In this document: positions 1 through 8,896 of the stretch, piece after piece
Position numbering within the stretch: the stretch's first letter is position 1
Layout: every line of letters begins with the position of its first letter
Origin: Dehalobacter sp. DCM
Lineage (GTDB): Bacteria > Bacillota > Desulfitobacteriia > Desulfitobacteriales > Syntrophobotulaceae
Direction of reading: 5' to 3'
DNA: 64,000 nucleotides
Assembly: GCF_024972775.1 (NCBI RefSeq)
Contig: NZ_CP092282.1
Location: forward strand, 2,411,001 to 2,475,000
Position numbers and translations under genes: made by a program
Notes under the pieces: model-generated
Seen by the model: the letters and a program-made list of their open reading frames with translations, nothing else
Database searches by the model: none
What the model was told of the DNA's origin: nothing

Positions 1-270
1 CTTAAACGTTTTGAGATGGACAGGAACGATCTCTGCCATTTTCTTATTTTTCCAGAGTTCATCGCCGTCACCCAGTTCAATATAGGTATAACCTTCATTA
101 AAATAATGCGTCAAAGCGGCATAATACACGTTTTCATTCCGATAGAGATCATCCGCCCAGCTCCCGTCACCCCGGTGGACGTCGCTCATTAATATCAATT
201 TTGAGTTGTCATCAATAGGAATGACATCGGCTGAACGAAATACATTGGAAATGCATTTTAATGTGTCCAT
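1..270 (-). CDS. Metallophosphoesterase (calcineurin-like), N-terminal part, runs off the window
   Basis: The minus-strand frame starts at an ATG (270) behind a strong GGAGG site and stays open to the window edge (90 codons). The residues LILMSDVHRGDG near position 26 form the D-x-H metal-binding motif of calcineurin-like phosphoesterases, and IELGDGDELW further on matches the second motif (GDxxD), with Asp in place of the usual Asn. The substrate cannot be told. The rest of the gene, including the His-rich motifs, lies outside the window. Confidence 0.8.
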   Translation of the reverse strand, partial: MDTLKCISNVFRSADVIPIDDNSKLILMSDVHRGDGSWADDLYRNENVYYAALTHYFNEGYTYIELGDGDELWKNKKMAEIVPVHLKTFK

Positions 271-564
271 AGATATACCTCCAAATGAAGGGTAGTTTGT
301 TGGCTTAAAAGAGATGTTTTATGCGTTGGAATAAATTGCCTTCTATATACGTAATATATTTGATTCTGTAAAATTGGTGATATGTATAGAAAAAACACTC
401 TGAAAATCCAATAATGCTCAATTGCAAATGACCGAATTGTTTGTCGTAATGATTGAGCAAATATCGAAACAATGGTAATATATTTACAGATACTTGGATA
501 TAAAGCGGATTTCTGTAATAATATAGAACATAATAATATGCTTAAGACGATGGAGGACAAAGAC

Positions 565-1209
565 GTGATTGATTGGAATGCATTGGTCCAGGCAATGGGA
601 GATCTTGACGAAGAAAAAACCTTAACGATAGTCAGAAATTTATTCAAGGGCACACTGTCATCCGAAGAGGCGGATCAACTGCTCAATGCATGCCAGGAGG
701 CTATGACCATCGTCGGCGATCGGTACGAAAATGGCGATTATTTTGTTGGCGATCTTCTGTTTGCAGGGGATTTGTTAACGGATGTTATTGAAATGCTCAA
801 AGCAAGCTTTAAGAACCTGCCCGATAATACGTGTACGATCCTTGTGGGTACCGTTGAAGGCGATTTGCACGATATAGGCAAACATATTTTTAAAAACATC
901 GCGGAGGCAGTCGGATTTCAAGTTGTTGATATTGGGATCGATCAGCCTGCCAGTGAATTCGTCAAGAAGGTAAAAGCAATACAGCCTAAAATTGTCGGTA
1001 TGAGCGGCATACTGACCCTCGCGCTGGATTCAATGAAGAAAACCGTTCAGGCTTTGGAAGAGGCGGGATTAAGAGATAATGTCAAAATTATTATTGGCGG
1101 TGCTCCTGTAACAGCGGAAGCATGTAAAATAATTGGGGCAGACGCTTTTGCGGCTAATGCTGCGGATGGCGTGAAAATCTGCCAACAATGGTTAAAGGAA
1201 CAGACGTGA
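565..1209 (+). CDS. Corrinoid (B12-binding) protein of the MtmC/MtbC type
   Basis: A 214-residue protein with a helical cap domain (about residues 1-88) and a Rossmann-like B12-binding domain (about 90-214). DLHDIGKHIF near residue 101 is the DxHxxG motif whose His102 would be the lower ligand to cobalt. Proteins of this family carry a methyl group between a substrate-specific methyltransferase and an acceptor. I chose the GTG at 565 because GGAGG lies 8 bases before it; a longer in-frame start at 472 has no ribosome site. No methyltransferase partner lies beside it, so the methyl donor is unknown. A strong terminator follows. Confidence 0.88.
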   Translation: MIDWNALVQAMGDLDEEKTLTIVRNLFKGTLSSEEADQLLNACQEAMTIVGDRYENGDYFVGDLLFAGDLLTDVIEMLKASFKNLPDNTCTILVGTVEGDLHDIGKHIFKNIAEAVGFQVVDIGIDQPASEFVKKVKAIQPKIVGMSGILTLALDSMKKTVQALEEAGLRDNVKIIIGGAPVTAEACKIIGADAFAANAADGVKICQQWLKEQT

Positions 1210-1252
1210 GCGCTTGGGTGTACTTGAAGCAAATGACAATAAAGTGAATAAA

Positions 1253-1275
1253 AAAAACGGCCCTGGGCCGTTTTT
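1253..1275 (+). terminator. Rho-independent terminator after the corrinoid protein gene
   Basis: Perfect 10-bp stem (AAAAACGGCC / GGCCGTTTTT) with a 3-base loop ending in a T run, 43 bases after the stop codon. Confidence 0.85.
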
Positions 1276-1345
1276 GCTTACCAATTCATATGGAGCTAAA
1301 CTTGATGTAATTATGTTATAATCTTGGATAAAGAGGGGAGTAGAA

Positions 1346-2173
1346 ATGTTGAACACAGAAATGCTGATCGGCCACGCAACGGATTATTTATCCACCTGCA
1401 ACGATAATTATATTCAGGATGAAGATGCTATTCGTGAAGATCTCGCGGGGATGCGGATATTTGACGATCCTATATTTGCCTTTGGCGATGCATCCGACCC
1501 GTTATTTCAGCGTCTTCAGTCTATCGTTCATCCTGGCTTTATGCTCCCGCATGACTGGGTCAGTGATGCCAAGAGTGTGATCTCCTATTTTCTCCCGTTT
1601 ACAGACACGGTTAGAGTATCCAATCGTCAACCCTGCACATCCGCTTCCGATGAATGGCTGCATGCCCGTATTGAAGGACAAAAAATGCTGGCTATCTTAG
1701 GAGAGCATATCTGCCGTCTTTTGACCGGTGAAGGCTATTCTGCCGCATTCCCAACAACCGATGCGCGCTTTAAAATGCTTCAGCCATATATATCGAATTG
1801 GTCCGAGAGACATGTCGCCTACATCTGCGGCTTAGGTACTTTTGGACTTTCCAAAGGACTGATTACCCGAAAAGGGACAGCCGGTCGTTTTGGAAGCATC
1901 ATCACATCCTGCGAGCTGCCGGTAACCCGACGCGGTTATACGGGCGTGTATGACTACTGCACCTTATGCGGGAAATGCCAGAAGAATTGTCCGGTTCAAG
2001 CCATCGATATACGTAAGGGCATTGAAAACGCTAAAGATCATTTGGTCTGCGGGCCGTATGTTGATACAACGATTTTACCTCCGCACGGACCAAATCAACG
2101 GGTTCGTTATGGTTGCGGCAAGTGTCATGTCGATGTCCCATGCGAGCATGGAATTCCGGAATTTACATCATGA
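1346..2173 (+). CDS. 4Fe-4S protein related to epoxyqueuosine reductase QueG
   Basis: A 275-residue soluble protein. The C-terminal third has a ferredoxin-like cluster motif (CTLCGKCQKNCP, near residue 210) and a second Cys group (CGPYVD and CGKCHVDVPCE near 236-266), so one or two 4Fe-4S clusters are likely. The layout resembles QueG-type proteins, but the family also includes members of unknown function, often near corrinoid proteins. It is a separate unit from the corrinoid gene because a terminator lies between them. The ATG at 1346 follows AGGGGAG. Exact substrate not assigned. Confidence 0.75.
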   Translation: MLNTEMLIGHATDYLSTCNDNYIQDEDAIREDLAGMRIFDDPIFAFGDASDPLFQRLQSIVHPGFMLPHDWVSDAKSVISYFLPFTDTVRVSNRQPCTSASDEWLHARIEGQKMLAILGEHICRLLTGEGYSAAFPTTDARFKMLQPYISNWSERHVAYICGLGTFGLSKGLITRKGTAGRFGSIITSCELPVTRRGYTGVYDYCTLCGKCQKNCPVQAIDIRKGIENAKDHLVCGPYVDTTILPPHGPNQRVRYGCGKCHVDVPCEHGIPEFTS

Positions 2174-2351
2174 GCTTACTAAATGCCACCGATTTTTAAT
2201 CGCGTTTTACGGTATAAAGAGTATACATTTCAAATAATTGGCTTATATCGTAAGTAAGGATTGAAAGTACCTTTTTGAAGGATAATAAGTAATAATGTAT
2301 AATATAAATAAATAGTTTTATTTCCACTCGCTGGTATCTAGGAGTAAGTAT

Positions 2352-2576
2352 ATGTACAAAAAGAAAATGATCGCTCCAATTGTGATTACAACCTTGATTG
2401 TCTTGTATTTTATAGGTTATGCATTCGTCTGTATCTTTGTAGCAGGTATCCCATTGCTGGCCAAAATATTAGGCGCTTTGATTCCTATAATATTAGCGGG
2501 AGTTAGCATATTTGTTTTGGTGGAACGAATCAAAGAAATAAGGAGCGGTGAGGAAGATGATCTTAGTCAATACTGA
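2352..2576 (+). CDS. Small membrane protein with two predicted transmembrane helices
   Basis: 74 residues. Two hydrophobic stretches (about 8-32 and 35-57) separated by a short turn and followed by a charged tail. A TAGGAG site precedes the ATG. Its 3' end overlaps the start of the next gene, so the two are probably co-translated. I do not recognise the family. Confidence 0.6.
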   Translation: MYKKKMIAPIVITTLIVLYFIGYAFVCIFVAGIPLLAKILGALIPIILAGVSIFVLVERIKEIRSGEEDDLSQY

Positions 2577-2871
2577 TTACATCACAGGAAAAACACTTGA
2601 AATACTTGGGATTGTCAAGGGCAGTACGATTCAGTCAAGAAACATCGGTCGTGATATCACGCAAGGTTTTAAAACGCTAGTCGGTGGTGAATTAAAAGCT
2701 TATACGGAAATGATGGATGATGCGCGAGCACTTGCGACAAAACGTATGGTCGCTGAAGCAGAAAAGTTGCAGGCTGACGCAGTCATTAATATTCGATATG
2801 CCTCGGCCGCCGTTATGCAGGGAGCTGCAGAGGTCATGGTATATGGCACGGCGGTTAAATTTAGTGTATGA
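2557..2871 (+). CDS. YbjQ/UPF0145 family protein (putative heavy-metal-binding domain)
   Basis: 104 residues. The N-terminal MILVNTDYITGK and the central SRNIGRDITQGFKTLVGGELKAYTEMMDDAR segment are typical of the UPF0145/YbjQ family, whose members form pentamers of unknown function. The ATG at 2557 was preferred over the in-frame GTG at 2548 because AGGAG would sit almost on top of the GTG. It overlaps the small membrane protein gene by 20 bases. Confidence 0.85.
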   Translation: MILVNTDYITGKTLEILGIVKGSTIQSRNIGRDITQGFKTLVGGELKAYTEMMDDARALATKRMVAEAEKLQADAVINIRYASAAVMQGAAEVMVYGTAVKFSV

Positions 2872-2992
2872 CAACCTCATGCTAAGAATATCAACCGTTG
2901 GTTTACCGTCACTAATATAAAATGCAAAGGGATTATGAATATAATATGTTCCTTATGCTATTAACCTAAATCACCGAGGAGGAAATGGAATT

Positions 2993-3388
2993 ATGAAAAA
3001 ACAACCGCCATCCATTGATCAATGGCTAAAAGAAGCAAAAGCAGATCCGGCCGCCTTACAAGAAGGTATGTATTTAGTCCATAATGGGGTTGTACGCCAA
3101 ACACCTAAAGTCAAAGTACGCCAAGGCATTGATGATGGTTCGACCGTTAAAGGAATGGAATTTAGTTATGATGCCGCGAAGGTGGATGCTGTCATTGCGG
3201 AGACCTATAAGATGGACGGTATCTTTCATGTCAGAGTCTGGCTGAATGAAGGCCAGCTCGAACTTGGCGACGATATTATGGTAGTTCTCATCGGCGGCGA
3301 TATACGGCCCCATGTTATCGATGCTTTACAGTTCCTGGTTGGGAAAATCAAAAATGAATGTGTTATTGAAATCGAACATAAGCAGTAA
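2993..3388 (+). CDS. moaE: MoaE-like molybdopterin synthase large subunit (divergent)
   Basis: 131 residues. In the family, MoaE transfers sulfur from MoaD thiocarboxylate to precursor Z to make molybdopterin, the pterin of Mo and W enzymes. The HNGVVRQ motif, the central VKGMEFSYDAAKVDAVI and the HVRVWLNEGQLELGDDIMVV block follow the family order. The C-terminal catalytic lysine region (usually a WKKE-like end) is altered here, so activity is less certain. No moaD or other moa genes are nearby. GAGGAGG precedes the ATG. Confidence 0.7.
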   Translation: MKKQPPSIDQWLKEAKADPAALQEGMYLVHNGVVRQTPKVKVRQGIDDGSTVKGMEFSYDAAKVDAVIAETYKMDGIFHVRVWLNEGQLELGDDIMVVLIGGDIRPHVIDALQFLVGKIKNECVIEIEHKQ

Positions 3389-3424
3389 ATTTCCGCTCCG
3401 TCGCGTTGGTTTCTTATTTATTTT

Positions 3425-3451
3425 AAGGGACGCCGGGCTATGGCGTCCCTT
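3425..3451 (+). terminator. Hairpin after the moaE-like gene
   Basis: Perfect 10-bp stem (AAGGGACGCC / GGCGTCCCTT) with a 7-base loop, 36 bases after the stop. It lacks a clear T run, so terminator function is only likely. Confidence 0.5.
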
Positions 3452-3527
3452 AAGTGGGATCGTCCTGTTATTTTGTGCTGTAAATGTGAAATACTATAGG
3501 AAGCTATCTACTAGTTAGGGAGAAAGG

Positions 3528-3746
3528 GTGAGTTGTTTGGCAAAGTTATATGCTGTTTATACAGTGGCTGCATCGGATGAACGTTTCTTAGGTCAAGCCC
3601 GTCTTACTGATAAGGATGTCCAAGCAATCGAGCAAAGTTTTATAGGTGAGTTAAAATCGTTCGATTCAATTACGCTGACGGACGGCGATAGCGTCAATAT
3701 CGATGAGATCGTGGCCATCGAAGAGATCACTGAAGACGAAGATTGA
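3528..3746 (+). CDS. Small acidic protein of unknown function
   Basis: 72 residues, soluble and acidic, ending EEITEDED. A GGGAGAAAG site precedes the GTG start; a TTG nine bases on is an alternative. I do not recognise the family. It stands alone before murB. Confidence 0.5.
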   Translation: MSCLAKLYAVYTVAASDERFLGQARLTDKDVQAIEQSFIGELKSFDSITLTDGDSVNIDEIVAIEEITEDED

Positions 3747-3863
3747 TGTCTCACGTGTAGGTGTCAGTCGCAAATATCCGTGATAATTTGCAGGATAGTA
3801 TCTTTAAGTCGACAAGCTGTTTGATGTATGATGATAGGGGATAAACGGATGGAGGATAATGAA

Positions 3864-4784
3864 ATGAGTAAAATCGAGAAGCTTGCCGCCTTAATTCAGA
3901 TGAACTTTGCAGACACCGTGGTTCATTTAAATGAAGATATGAAAAAGCACACAACGTTTAAAACCGGGGGAAACGCCGATTGTTTAATCGAACCCGGAAA
4001 TATGCCGGAACTGCAACAACTGATTGGATACATATTAAAGGAAAACATCCCGTTTATGGTTATTGGACAAGGCAGCAATATTATTGTGAGTGACAAGGGC
4101 TTAAGGGGCGTCGTGATCAAACTCGGGAAACGCTTAAGCCGATGCACGGTTCATAATGAGATACTTGAGGCCGAAGCGGGGGCACTGCTTACCGATGTGG
4201 CGGAAGTGGCACAAGAAAACGGTCTTTCCGGATTGGAGTTTGCCTGCGGCATACCCGGAAGCATCGGCGGCGGCGTATTTATGAATGCCGGTGCCTACGG
4301 CGGAGAGATCAAAAACGTTGTGCACGCTATTCTCGTCCTGACCCGGGAGGGGAAATTTCTAAGCCGAGAAGCGGAGGATTTGGCACTCGGCTATCGAACC
4401 AGCATCATGCAAACAAACGGAGATATTGTCTTAGGTGCCACGTTTAAACTGGTAAAAGGACACAAAGACGTTATTAAACAGACAATGGACGAATTGAATC
4501 ACAAACGGGAACAATCCCAGCCCTTGGCCTTGCCAAGTGCCGGAAGCGTCTTTAAACGACCGGCCGGATATTATACCGGAAAATTAATCGAAGAGTCCAA
4601 CTTAAAAGGGTACCAGATCGGTGGGGCACAGGTCTCTACCCAGCATGCCGGTTTCATTGTTAATGTGGGTCAAGCTTCGACGAGCGATATACAGGCACTA
4701 ATCCGGCACATTCAATATGAAGTTAAAAGACGTTTTGGAGTAAATCTGGAAACAGAAGTGCGGTTTGTTGGTGAATTTGATTAA
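3864..4784 (+). CDS. murB: UDP-N-acetylenolpyruvoylglucosamine reductase MurB
   Basis: 306 residues. MurB is the FAD enzyme that reduces UDP-GlcNAc-enolpyruvate with NADPH to UDP-MurNAc, in cytoplasmic peptidoglycan precursor synthesis. The FAD-binding motifs VIGQGSNIIVSD and GIPGSIGGGVFMNAGAYGGE are present, as are PSAGSVFKRP (with the Ser that protonates the substrate), QVSTQHAGFIVN and the final catalytic Glu region (LETEVRFVGEF). GGAGG lies 8 bases before the chosen ATG at 3864; upstream in-frame ATGs at 3828 and 3849 lack such spacing. The length is usual for type II MurB. Confidence 0.95.
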   Translation: MSKIEKLAALIQMNFADTVVHLNEDMKKHTTFKTGGNADCLIEPGNMPELQQLIGYILKENIPFMVIGQGSNIIVSDKGLRGVVIKLGKRLSRCTVHNEILEAEAGALLTDVAEVAQENGLSGLEFACGIPGSIGGGVFMNAGAYGGEIKNVVHAILVLTREGKFLSREAEDLALGYRTSIMQTNGDIVLGATFKLVKGHKDVIKQTMDELNHKREQSQPLALPSAGSVFKRPAGYYTGKLIEESNLKGYQIGGAQVSTQHAGFIVNVGQASTSDIQALIRHIQYEVKRRFGVNLETEVRFVGEFD

Positions 4785-4833
4785 ATTGATTAATACTATC
4801 ATTTATTGCTGGTGACATGCTAAAAGAAATAAA

Positions 4834-4868
4834 AAACCATGAAGCTCGTGATAACGCGTTCATGGTTT
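4834..4868. terminator. Bidirectional terminator between convergent murB and the zinc-ribbon gene
   Basis: 10-bp perfect stem (AAACCATGAA / TTCATGGTTT) with an A run on one side and T-rich sequence on the other, placed between two convergent genes. Confidence 0.7.
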
Positions 4869-4913
4869 CAATTCTTAAAGACATATTATTTCTGAATATG
4901 ACCTAGCGTCTTA

Positions 4914-5186
4914 CTATTGTATGCTATCCTTGCTGCAGTTATCACTGCTGCATTCGAAACAGCTATCGGGGTTGCCAGTACACGGTGTTGAAGGATTAGC
5001 ATAGTCTTTTTGGAAACCTGGGCCATCGGAACCGAAAGACATATAAAGCACTTCGACATTGTTGCTGCCACATGCGGTGCATTGCGCTAGCTTAATGTTT
5101 TCTTCACTATCACTGAGAGAAAATTCAATACTGCAATCTTTACACTTTAAAAAATACTGAGGATAAGCATTACTTCCGGAAACCAT
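4914..5186 (-). CDS. FmdB-like zinc-ribbon protein
   Basis: 90 residues. Two CxxC pairs (CKDC and CTAC, about 20 residues apart) form a probable zinc ribbon. A second Cys-rich tail (TPCTGNPDSCFECSSDNC) could bind another metal. N-terminal zinc ribbons of this kind occur in FmdB-type regulatory proteins of anaerobes. An AGGAGG-like site precedes the ATG. Function unknown. Confidence 0.6.
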   Translation of the reverse strand: MVSGSNAYPQYFLKCKDCSIEFSLSDSEENIKLAQCTACGSNNVEVLYMSFGSDGPGFQKDYANPSTPCTGNPDSCFECSSDNCSKDSIQ

Positions 5187-5549
5187 AGTAGACCCTCCTT
5201 AATTATTATAATTGACATGAAATATAAAATGCACCGACAGATAAACGCCGGTTGATAATATTCGTTAATAGTTTAACATATATCCTTTCGTCTTAACAGG
5301 GGGACGGTATCGCGTTCTTAAATTAGGAACCGAAATTCATTTTGACACAGCATATCCATTGCTATAAATCTCAAAGAATTAATTGACAGATTTAGGCCAT
5401 TGTAATTCACGTGTCAATCACCGTAATTTCTAAAATATGGTACAATATGCATAGACGTAAATTCGTATTGAAGTTTCATCTTGTGCGGTCTGGTGATGAG
5501 AATTCTTGTGCTACTCTGTTTTAGCACGTGTTAATGAGGAAAATCTTTC
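5187..5549. other. Intergenic region (363 bp)
   Basis: Lies between two divergent genes and must hold both promoters. A TTGACA hexamer at 5384 is a possible -35 box for the rightward gene, but no well-spaced -10 box was certain. Nothing else recognised. Confidence 0.4.
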
Positions 5550-6200
5550 ATGAAAAAATTAATTCTGATAAGCATTGTGATTATCGGTGCTGCCATTCTG
5601 GCAATCCAATATTCGCCTAGTCATAACCCCGTTCATATTACACAGATCGATTGCCCCAGTGATCAGGATGGTGACGGGCTGGACGATCTGAGAGACATCG
5701 TTGCAGGGGCGAAAGAAGAAGTGAAGCGTAAACCCCAATATAAGAGTGCATATTATCAAGGGGGATATCCGCCTGATACTGAAGGCGTTTGCACGGATGT
5801 GGTGTGGCGGGCATTTCAACATGCGGGCTATAATCTGAAGGACATGATGGATAAAGATATTCGCGAGAATCTATCTGAGTATCCTCGAATTGATGGGAAC
5901 CCCGATCCAAATATTGATTTCCGGCGTGTTTCAAACATCTATGTGTTCCTGCGCAGGCAGGGTGGGGAACTGACCACGGAGATAAAAGCCGGGGATGCAG
6001 AGAATCTTAGTCAATGGCAGGCAGGGGATATTGTCACGTTTGATTATCCCTTTGAGCACATTGCCATTATTTCAGATAAGCGCCGCCCGGATGGTGTACC
6101 CTATATTCTGCATAACGCCGGACCGACAGCCAGCGAAGTGGATCGATTGCTCAGTTGGCCGTCAGCAATAACCGGACACTTTCGTTTCCCGAGTTTCTAG
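5550..6200 (+). CDS. DUF1287 family secreted protein (NlpC/P60-like fold)
   Basis: 216 residues. An N-terminal hydrophobic signal or anchor (about residues 4-20) is followed by the DUF1287 domain. The motif GVCTDVVWRAFQHAGY holds the probable catalytic Cys; DPNIDFRRVSNIYVFLRRQG and the His-containing FEHIAIISDKR complete the family pattern. The fold is related to cysteine peptidases acting on the cell wall, but the biochemical role is not established. It probably acts outside the membrane. Confidence 0.85.
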   Translation: MKKLILISIVIIGAAILAIQYSPSHNPVHITQIDCPSDQDGDGLDDLRDIVAGAKEEVKRKPQYKSAYYQGGYPPDTEGVCTDVVWRAFQHAGYNLKDMMDKDIRENLSEYPRIDGNPDPNIDFRRVSNIYVFLRRQGGELTTEIKAGDAENLSQWQAGDIVTFDYPFEHIAIISDKRRPDGVPYILHNAGPTASEVDRLLSWPSAITGHFRFPSF

Positions 6201-6360
6201 TAAACCGTTCTCAAAATATCTAGAGACCGATAGCGATACCGAAAGAATCGTTGTCGGTCATTTTAATAAATCCGGTCTATCATGGCTTCAATTTGCAAGC
6301 AAATTCGATATGAACGACATACCATATAATGGTAAAATTAACTGAGAGAGGTGTAAGCAA

Positions 6361-6510
6361 ATGATTTTCGCTGTTTCATTTTTCTTATCAGTCGTTGCAA
6401 TCGAATTGGCTATTATCATCTGGTTGCTGCTATGTATCCTGAACGAGCTCAAAAAATTAGAACACCCTAAACCGCCTCAACCTCCGCCGCATCATCAACC
6501 CTGCTTCTAA
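6361..6510 (+). CDS. Very small membrane protein with a proline-rich tail
   Basis: 49 residues. One transmembrane helix (about 2-28), then a charged linker and a His/Pro-rich tail (PPQPPPHHQPCF). GAGAGAGGTG precedes the ATG by about 8 bases and a clear terminator follows, which supports it as a real gene. Family not recognised. Confidence 0.6.
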   Translation: MIFAVSFFLSVVAIELAIIIWLLLCILNELKKLEHPKPPQPPPHHQPCF

Positions 6511-6550
6511 TAATTCACAATCTTATTAAATGGCTGAATATCATATATAT

Positions 6551-6582
6551 GCTGAGAATATAACGGTATCTCAGCTTTTTTT
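6551..6582 (+). terminator. Rho-independent terminator after the 49-residue membrane protein
   Basis: 7-bp stem (GCTGAGA / TCTCAGC) with an 11-base loop followed by seven T residues. Confidence 0.8.
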
Positions 6583-6758
6583 GCTTATCCCGTCAGAGTA
6601 CGGAAACGAACCCATTTATTGTCAGCTGTAAAATACGAATAACGAAATCTATAAATCATTGACAGAAGGGCTGCTTTTTGCCAAAGATTAACGATTATTT
6701 ACTAGTGTAATAATTAGTCTTGGCGTTATAATAAATATGCAATGCATGGAGGAAGACG

Positions 6759-7130
6759 ATGGAAAAATGGCTTCTTATAGTGGAAGATGATCGGATTATT
6801 CGGATGGCCATTGAAAAATTCGCACAGCGAAAAAACTGGAAAGTGGTTATGGCTGAGGACGGTTTTGCTGCGCTTGATGCGTATCAGAAGTACGATTGCG
6901 CTGTCATCTTTATGGATTGTCAGATGCCGGGATTGGACGGTTATCAAACAACGCAGGCTATTCGGCAACTGGAAAGTCAGAAGGGGATTCGCATACCGAT
7001 TATCGCCATGACGGCAGATGTGTCTCAAGAAGCCAGAGAAAGCTGTCTGAACGCGGGGATGGATGATTTTTTGATGAAACCACTGGAAATGTGCGAGTTT
7101 TATGCCAGTGTTGAGCGATGGGCAAAATAG
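6759..7130 (+). CDS. Stand-alone response regulator receiver domain (CheY-like)
   Basis: 123 residues, a single receiver domain with no output domain. The acid pair is D10/D11, the phosphorylation site is D53 (FMDCQMPGLDG), and the switch residues are T85 (AMTAD) and K107 (MKPL). The sequence resembles the receiver domains of hybrid sensor kinases. No histidine kinase is adjacent, so the partner is unknown. GGAGG precedes the ATG. Confidence 0.9.
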   Translation: MEKWLLIVEDDRIIRMAIEKFAQRKNWKVVMAEDGFAALDAYQKYDCAVIFMDCQMPGLDGYQTTQAIRQLESQKGIRIPIIAMTADVSQEARESCLNAGMDDFLMKPLEMCEFYASVERWAK

Positions 7131-7267
7131 TAATCAAAGAGTTATTTTGAACAGAGAGAGGCTGTTGCACACCGAACGTCATCGTTTCGTCATCGTTCGT
7201 GATATGCTCCCTTCTAGGTAGACAAGTGAAATAATAAAAACTTGTTGCTTAGAGGGGAGTATATTTT

Positions 7268-7945
7268 ATGTCAAAGAGAAAGATATCTGGCAACGAGAAG
7301 TTAACTGCTGTATTACGGTATCTAGATGGAAAAACTAGCCAAAATCAGATTGCCCGTGATCTTAATGTAAGTTTAGCATCTGTTCAACAATGGATTTTTA
7401 ATTATGAGTCCATGGGAGCCGATGTTTTCTTAATGAAAGGAACTAAAAAATACACAAAAGTACTTAAGATACAAGCTGTTGAAGATTATTTAGCTGGTTT
7501 GGGCTCTCAAACTGATATTTGTAAAAAGTATGGAATTCGATCAAAAGGTAAGTTACAACGCTGGATAAAACAGTATAATGGTCATGAAGAACTAAGGTCT
7601 TCTGGAACAGGAGGAAGTACCATCATGACCAAAGGAAGAAAAACCACTTTCGATGAACGCGTTGAAATCGTGCGGTATTGCATTGCACATGATCATAATT
7701 ACGCAGAAACATCTGAAAAACATCAAGTATCCTATCAGCAGGTGCGTAACTATACTGTTAAATATGAAGTCTATGGGGTTGAAGCATTAAGAGACAATCG
7801 GGGGAAGCGAAAGTCTCAGGATAAGATGAGTGAATTAGAAAAGCTGAGAGCTGAAAATAAGATTTTAAGAGCAGAAAAAGAACAGGCCGAAATGGAGGCA
7901 TCTTTCTTAAAAAAACTCGAGGGGATAGAGAGGAGGCGGGACTAA
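7268..7945 (+). CDS. IS3-family transposase OrfA (helix-turn-helix part)
   Basis: 225 residues. Three helix-turn-helix-like segments appear in tandem (near residues 8-40, 60-95 and 125-165), followed by a Leu-rich coiled coil (SELEKLRAENKILRAEKEQAEMEASFLKKLE) of the kind that mediates OrfA multimerisation. OrfA alone binds the IS ends. Translation can slip at seven A residues (7909-7915) to yield the OrfAB transposase. OrfA is longer than usual because of the extra N-terminal HTH repeats. Confidence 0.88.
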   Translation: MSKRKISGNEKLTAVLRYLDGKTSQNQIARDLNVSLASVQQWIFNYESMGADVFLMKGTKKYTKVLKIQAVEDYLAGLGSQTDICKKYGIRSKGKLQRWIKQYNGHEELRSSGTGGSTIMTKGRKTTFDERVEIVRYCIAHDHNYAETSEKHQVSYQQVRNYTVKYEVYGVEALRDNRGKRKSQDKMSELEKLRAENKILRAEKEQAEMEASFLKKLEGIERRRD

Positions 7946-8844
7946 GCCTGGTTCGCCATGAATTTATATATCAGGCTATAAAAGAAGAAAACCAAGAACA
8001 TAATTATCCGATCAGCACCCTATGTAAGTTTGGAAAGGTATCACGAGCAGCATATTATAAGTGGCTGCATAGAGAAATACCTGAAAGCGAAGCAGAAAAT
8101 CTTCGTATCGCTGATGAGATTGAAAGAATTCATGAGGAAAGCCCAGATAAAGGGTATAGAAGAATCAAGGATGATCTTGAGCGGTATCATAATATAAAAG
8201 CGAATGACAAGCGAGTTTTACGCATTTGTCGTAAGTTAGATATAAAATCCACCATTAAGTATTCAAACAATGGGTGTACACGACAGGCAGCCAATCCACA
8301 GTATATAGCAGAAAACATACTAAATAGAGAATTCACCTCTGGAGCTCCAAATGAAAAATGGCTTACAGATGTAACAGAATTCAAGTATTACGTTGGAATA
8401 ATAAAGCACAAACTATATCTTAGTGCAATATTAGATTTATACGATAGACGAATAGTTTCATATATTATACGTGATTCTAATAATAACGCGCTGGTATTCG
8501 ATACATTTGATGCTGCCATTGAAGCTAATCCGGACGCACATCCAATCTTTCATAGTGACAGGGGATTCCAATATACGAACAGAGCATTTCATGCGAAGCT
8601 TGAAGCAGCTGGAATGACCCAAAGTATGTCAAGAATAGCCAAATGTATTGATAATGGCCCAATGGAAGGCTTTTGGGGGATTATTAAACGAGAACGCTAT
8701 TACGGAAAAAGATTTACCAGCAGAGACTCTGTAGTAGAAATGATTGAGGAATATATCGATTACTATAACAACAAACGATTACAGAGGAATCTTGGTGTAT
8801 TAACACCTTTGGAGAAACACGAAAGTTATTTACAAGCAGCATAA
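7916..8844 (+). CDS. IS3-family transposase OrfB (DDE integrase domain), read by -1 frameshift
   Basis: The -1 frame after the slippery A7 stays open to the TAA at 8842-8844 (about 309 residues). It carries an HTH_21-like region (HEFIYQAIKEEN to RAAYYKW), then the DDE core: the first Asp in WLTDVTEF, the second in HSDRGFQYT, and the Glu in the MEGFWGIIKRERYY segment. OrfB has no obvious own start, so the active product should be the OrfA-OrfB fusion. The reading frame is intact, so the element may still move. Confidence 0.85.
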
Positions 8845-8896
8845 AACTGCCAGCAGGTTATACCTACTGGCAGCAGAGTTTTATTTTTTTAATTGT

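Noticed and set aside
472-564. Longer N-terminus of the corrinoid protein from ATG 472
   Set aside because: No ribosome site and the extra residues do not fit the family; GTG 565 with GGAGG is better.
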